A DNA stretch of 9,524 nucleotides from Bacteroidales bacterium (GTDB lineage Bacteria; Bacteroidota; Bacteroidia; Bacteroidales; PUMT01), in the NCBI GenBank assembly GCA_007132365.1, contig SLOS01000205.1, forward strand, positions 1 to 9,524, in the 5' to 3' direction. The notes beneath the pieces were generated by a model. The model searched no databases. It was not told the origin of the DNA and was given only the letters and a program-made list of their open reading frames with translations. The number at the start of each line of letters is the position of its first letter. Within the stretch, counting starts at the first letter, position 1. Below are positions 7,592 through 9,524 of this stretch, piece after piece. Both the position numbers and the translations under genes were made by a program.

Positions 7592-8050
7592 GTGTCTCCA
7601 GGTATACCTGAAACTCCGGTTGCCAATAACTCTTTAAATATTGAGGTATTAGGCAAGGTTGGTTACGGTTCTGTTAATTACGAAAGACAATTTCATACCC
7701 GGGGGGATATACGTTTTTATTTACGGGCAGGACTGGGAACCTATAATATATATGATTTTACCGGTGTTTTTAATCCTGATATTATTTTGCCAATATCCCT
7801 GTTGGTTACTTACGGGATTCCTCATGGTATTGAGGCCGGAACCGGTAATATTTTTTCAAGTATTGTGCAGACTGACACTGAGACCTGGGGGCCACAGCGT
7901 TTTAACAGATCCAGCGCTGCATTTTCATTCGGATACAGATACCAGAAACAGGAAGGTGGTTTTGTATTCAGAATCGGATACAAACCTGTTTTTGAATTTT
8001 TCAGGAGTTTTGTGCACTGGGGCGGACTGTCTTTCGGATATACTTTTTAA
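7592..8050 (+). CDS. Small outer-membrane beta-barrel protein, N-terminus out of frame (probable pseudogene)
   Basis: The 152-residue open frame starts only at a GTG and has no signal peptide, yet its content is a small Bacteroidota outer-membrane barrel. It has LNIEVLGKVGYGSVNYERQF near the start, alternating amphipathic strands, FGYRYQKQEGGFVFRIGY, and a terminal aromatic strand LSFGYTF with C-terminal Phe. The frame is open back to a TAA at 7556 but contains no ATG. In another frame, 7492-7587 encodes a signal-peptide-like run (LACSLWLLLINSRPASAHQ) that ends at TGA 7588 and also lacks an ATG. The simplest reading is a roughly 190-residue secreted barrel whose signal-peptide part has been shifted out of frame and has lost its start. 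A sequencing error or an unusual start are alternatives. It sits between glpF and the phosphodiesterase fragment, probably on the same transcript. Its function is unknown. Confidence 0.6.
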   Translation: MSPGIPETPVANNSLNIEVLGKVGYGSVNYERQFHTRGDIRFYLRAGLGTYNIYDFTGVFNPDIILPISLLVTYGIPHGIEAGTGNIFSSIVQTDTETWGPQRFNRSSAAFSFGYRYQKQEGGFVFRIGYKPVFEFFRSFVHWGGLSFGYTF

Positions 8051-8061
8051 ACAGGCCTCTT

Positions 8062-8553
8062 ATGAATAAACTCTTTCCAGTATTGCTGATTGCAGGATTT
8101 ATCCAATATTCATGTCAGAAAACAGACATTTCAGTTATTAATGTCAATAACAATATTATTAAGGTGATTGGACATGGTGGAATGGGTATAGCACACAACT
8201 ACCCGATGAATACTTTCCCGTCGGTTATGAGAGCTCTCAGTTTGGGGGCAGACGGGGAGGAGATAGACGTTCAGATGACAATTGATGGCGTACTTGTGGC
8301 GTACCATGATTATGATATGTCAAAGAGATCGACTGCTTCGGGACAAATCTATAATCAAAGCTGGTCTGAGATATCCGGGGCAACCTACCTTAAATCCCTT
8401 TATACTGATTATGCAGTGATGAGGCTGGATTCATTGATTTCCGGGATACCGGTCCGCCAGGTTTTTACAACCTTAATGGTCAGCCGTCTCAAACTAAATG
8501 AGCATTCAGGAAATTCTTCCTGTAACCTGGTCGATACTCACATGATGCATTGA
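8062..8553 (+). CDS. Truncated glycerophosphodiester phosphodiesterase lipoprotein (probable pseudogene)
   Basis: GDPD enzymes hydrolyse glycerophosphodiesters to glycerol-3-phosphate and an alcohol. Residues 1-18 form a lipoprotein-type signal with Cys18 as the likely lipidated residue (a loose lipobox, QYSC). The N-terminal part of the TIM barrel is clear: VIGHGGMG (catalytic-type His38), YPMNTF, GADGEEIDVQMTIDG (Glu67, Asp69) and YHD (His82). The sequence loses family character after about residue 130 and stops at 163, whereas GDPD proteins usually exceed 240 residues, so roughly the second half of the barrel is missing. None of the three downstream frames up to 8691 continues it. The product could not fold as a complete barrel, so it is probably inactive. 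It starts 11 bases after the barrel gene, and an intact version would feed GlpD with glycerol-3-phosphate. Confidence 0.75.
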   Translation: MNKLFPVLLIAGFIQYSCQKTDISVINVNNNIIKVIGHGGMGIAHNYPMNTFPSVMRALSLGADGEEIDVQMTIDGVLVAYHDYDMSKRSTASGQIYNQSWSEISGATYLKSLYTDYAVMRLDSLISGIPVRQVFTTLMVSRLKLNEHSGNSSCNLVDTHMMH

Positions 8554-8629
8554 GTTAACCAGATAAACCAGCTTCAAATAGAAAATTCCTGTTTTTTTTG
8601 GTCCTGTTTACACTGGGGTATAATATTTT

Positions 8630-8660
8630 TTTGTAAATTCTGTTAATTATTGTATACTTT
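8630..8660 (+). promoter_or_regulatory. Candidate promoter of the coiled-coil membrane protein gene
   Basis: TTTG (8630-8633), 19 bases, then TATACTTT (8653-8660) resembles the Bacteroidota TTTG-N19-21-TAnnTTTG pattern with two mismatches in the -7 box. It lies about 30 bases before the ATG at 8692, in an A+T-rich 138-base intergenic stretch (8554-8691) with no coding content. A TATAAT at 8620-8625 is a less likely alternative. Confidence 0.35.
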
Positions 8661-8691
8661 TTTGAGCCATAACCCAATTTAACCTGAAATT

Positions 8692-9309
8692 ATGACTGGA
8701 TCAGAGAGAATGAGGCCGGCAATTATTGTTGCTGTTTTTGCTATTATTATTTCAATTCCCAGGATATCAACCGGACAGGCGCCTATGCCTGAAATTCTGC
8801 AGAATGGGACACTCCGGGAGCAGCTCGATTACATCGAGGATAGAACACTTATATACAATAATTTCAGAGCTATCCGCGAAGATATGTTCCTTCAGGTCAA
8901 AAGAAATTCACTCGATTCACTGGCCGGTGCCAAAAGGGAAGTGAATAAACTTACTGAAGATCTGAACAGCAGGGATATAGAGATGGATTCCCTGTCTGCT
9001 CTCCTGGATGATACCAGGGATGATTTAGACCTTGCAATCAGGAACCGGGACAACATTGCCTTTCTGGGAATACCCATGCATAAAACCGCATATAACCTCC
9101 TGGTCTGGATAATAATAGCCGGCCTGACAACGCTTTTAATCCTCGGGAGTCTGATTTTTAAAAGGAACCGGGTTGTAACTTCCAGGGCATTGCGGGAGCT
9201 TGATGAATTGAATCAGGAGTTTGAAAACTACCGGAAAAGTTCAAGGGAAAAAAGGGAAAAACTCGTAATGGAACATTTTAACGAGATCAAAAAGCTGAAA
9301 GAAAGCTGA
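8692..9309 (+). CDS. Bacteroidota coiled-coil, single-TM membrane protein of unknown function
   Basis: A 205-residue protein that I do not recognise as any enzyme. Residues 7-29 look like a signal peptide (MRPAIIVAVFAIII... to STGQA). Residues 38-65 are charged (LREQLDYIEDRTLIYNNFRAI), and 72-122 form a heptad-rich coiled coil. A conserved-looking FLGIPMHKTAYNLLVWIIIAGL leads into one membrane helix (about 134-156), then KRNR and a second charged coiled coil (165-203). From memory, this architecture, especially the GIPMHK-x-x-YN-x-x-x-W junction, occurs in a widespread Bacteroidota family that databases often label tRNA (guanine-N1)-methyltransferase. No SPOUT or SAM-binding motif is visible here, so that label would be wrong. 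Met7 (8710) is an alternative start that gives a tighter signal peptide. The gene has its own terminator and probably its own promoter, so it is separate from the glycerol genes. Confidence 0.8.
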   Translation: MTGSERMRPAIIVAVFAIIISIPRISTGQAPMPEILQNGTLREQLDYIEDRTLIYNNFRAIREDMFLQVKRNSLDSLAGAKREVNKLTEDLNSRDIEMDSLSALLDDTRDDLDLAIRNRDNIAFLGIPMHKTAYNLLVWIIIAGLTTLLILGSLIFKRNRVVTSRALRELDELNQEFENYRKSSREKREKLVMEHFNEIKKLKES

Positions 9310-9344
9310 TAATGATATAGAAGGTTTATCATTTATCAGCTTTT
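9302..9344 (+). terminator. Intrinsic terminator overlapping the stop codon
   Basis: A 16-bp stem with one bulged T (AAAGCTGATAATGATA at 9302-9317 pairing with 9327-9343) closes a 9-base loop and ends in TTTT. The TGA stop codon (9307-9309) of the preceding gene lies inside the 5' arm. On the opposite strand the arms also end in a short T-run, so it could act in both directions. Confidence 0.75.
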
Positions 9345-9440
9345 AATTCTTGAAATGTTAGTACATACCCTTCAGCGGTGATATCAAAATTACAGGGACA
9401 TTTACATATGATTTTGTGTATCCGTTTGTGTATTCATTAC
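9345..9440. other. Intergenic spacer between convergent terminators
   Basis: Ninety-six bases with no open frame of note, no repeat and no recognisable regulatory element. Confidence 0.5.
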
Positions 9441-9475
9441 AAAAACGGCACCTACAAATTGACCTTGTAAGTGCC
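9441..9475 (-). terminator. Intrinsic terminator of the tRNA gene
   Basis: On the minus strand, GGCACTTACAA pairs with TTGTAGGTGCC as an 11-bp stem containing one T-G wobble, around a 7-base loop, followed by GTTTTTG. The stem begins at the base directly after the CCA of the tRNA, so the precursor trailer is essentially this hairpin. Confidence 0.85.
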
Positions 9476-9524
9476 TGGTAGCGAGAGGGAGACTTGAACT
9501 CCCGACCTCATGATTATGAATCAT
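9476..9524 (-). tRNA. tRNA with anticodon CAT (Met or lysidine-Ile), 3' part only
   Basis: The 3' half of a tRNA runs off the right edge. Read on the minus strand it has the 3' arm of the anticodon stem (TCATG), the loop TTCATAA with anticodon CAT (9516-9518), a 5-base variable region, a perfect T stem GGGAG/CTCCC around loop TTCAAGT, the acceptor strand TCTCGCT, discriminator A and an encoded CCA (9476-9478). CAT can be initiator or elongator Met, or Ile2 after lysidine modification. The missing D arm and 5' acceptor strand prevent a decision. The T loop begins TTCAAGT and the anticodon stem is not GGG/CCC, so initiator is unlikely. Confidence 0.9.

Noticed and set aside
7659..8069. 136-residue open frame overlapping the barrel gene in another frame
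   Set aside because: The barrel frame shows coherent strand pattern and C-terminal Phe; this frame shows no domain.
51..9524. Defence system, mobile element or biosynthetic cluster
   Set aside because: No transposase, integrase, nuclease, toxin-antitoxin pair, repeat array or biosynthetic enzyme was found; the genes are explained by glycerol metabolism and common envelope functions.

Overview
The window looks like ordinary chromosome from a member of the Bacteroidota, probably Bacteroidales or a relative. The evidence is a TonB-dependent receptor with a carboxypeptidase-like N-terminal domain, A-rich rather than Shine-Dalgarno leaders, one promoter that fits the Bacteroidota TTTG / TAnnTTTG pattern exactly, and a small membrane protein of a type I know only from this phylum. 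Base composition is moderate and looks even throughout. I saw no insertion sequence, integrase, CRISPR array or phage gene.

Layout. A TonB-dependent receptor (51-2465, +) ends at a strong intrinsic terminator (2492-2523). Facing it is a DeoR/GlpR-type repressor gene (2623-3390, -). A 130-base divergent intergenic region holds the repressor promoter, a weaker candidate promoter for the rightward genes and a 10-bp tandem repeat that is a plausible operator. The glycerol genes follow on the + strand: glpD (3521-5092), glpK (5156-6646) and glpF (6749-7489). After glpF come two damaged-looking genes: a small outer-membrane barrel whose signal-peptide region is out of frame and lacks a start codon (7592-8050), and an N-terminal fragment of a glycerophosphodiester phosphodiesterase lipoprotein (8062-8553). 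A separate gene for a coiled-coil, single-helix membrane protein (8692-9309) ends in its own terminator. A tRNA gene with anticodon CAT enters from the right edge on the - strand, with its terminator directly against the CCA end.

How the genes work together. GlpF lets glycerol in, GlpK phosphorylates it, and GlpD oxidises glycerol-3-phosphate to dihydroxyacetone phosphate while passing electrons to the quinone pool. The divergent DeoR-family protein is the obvious candidate repressor, with glycerol-3-phosphate the likely inducer by family analogy. An intact phosphodiesterase at the end of the operon would have supplied glycerol-3-phosphate from deacylated phospholipids, but here that branch appears lost. 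The most useful observations are the eroded operon tail, the GlpK sequence lacking both classical regulatory sites, and the candidate operator and promoter architecture. I did not find a convincing new biological system.
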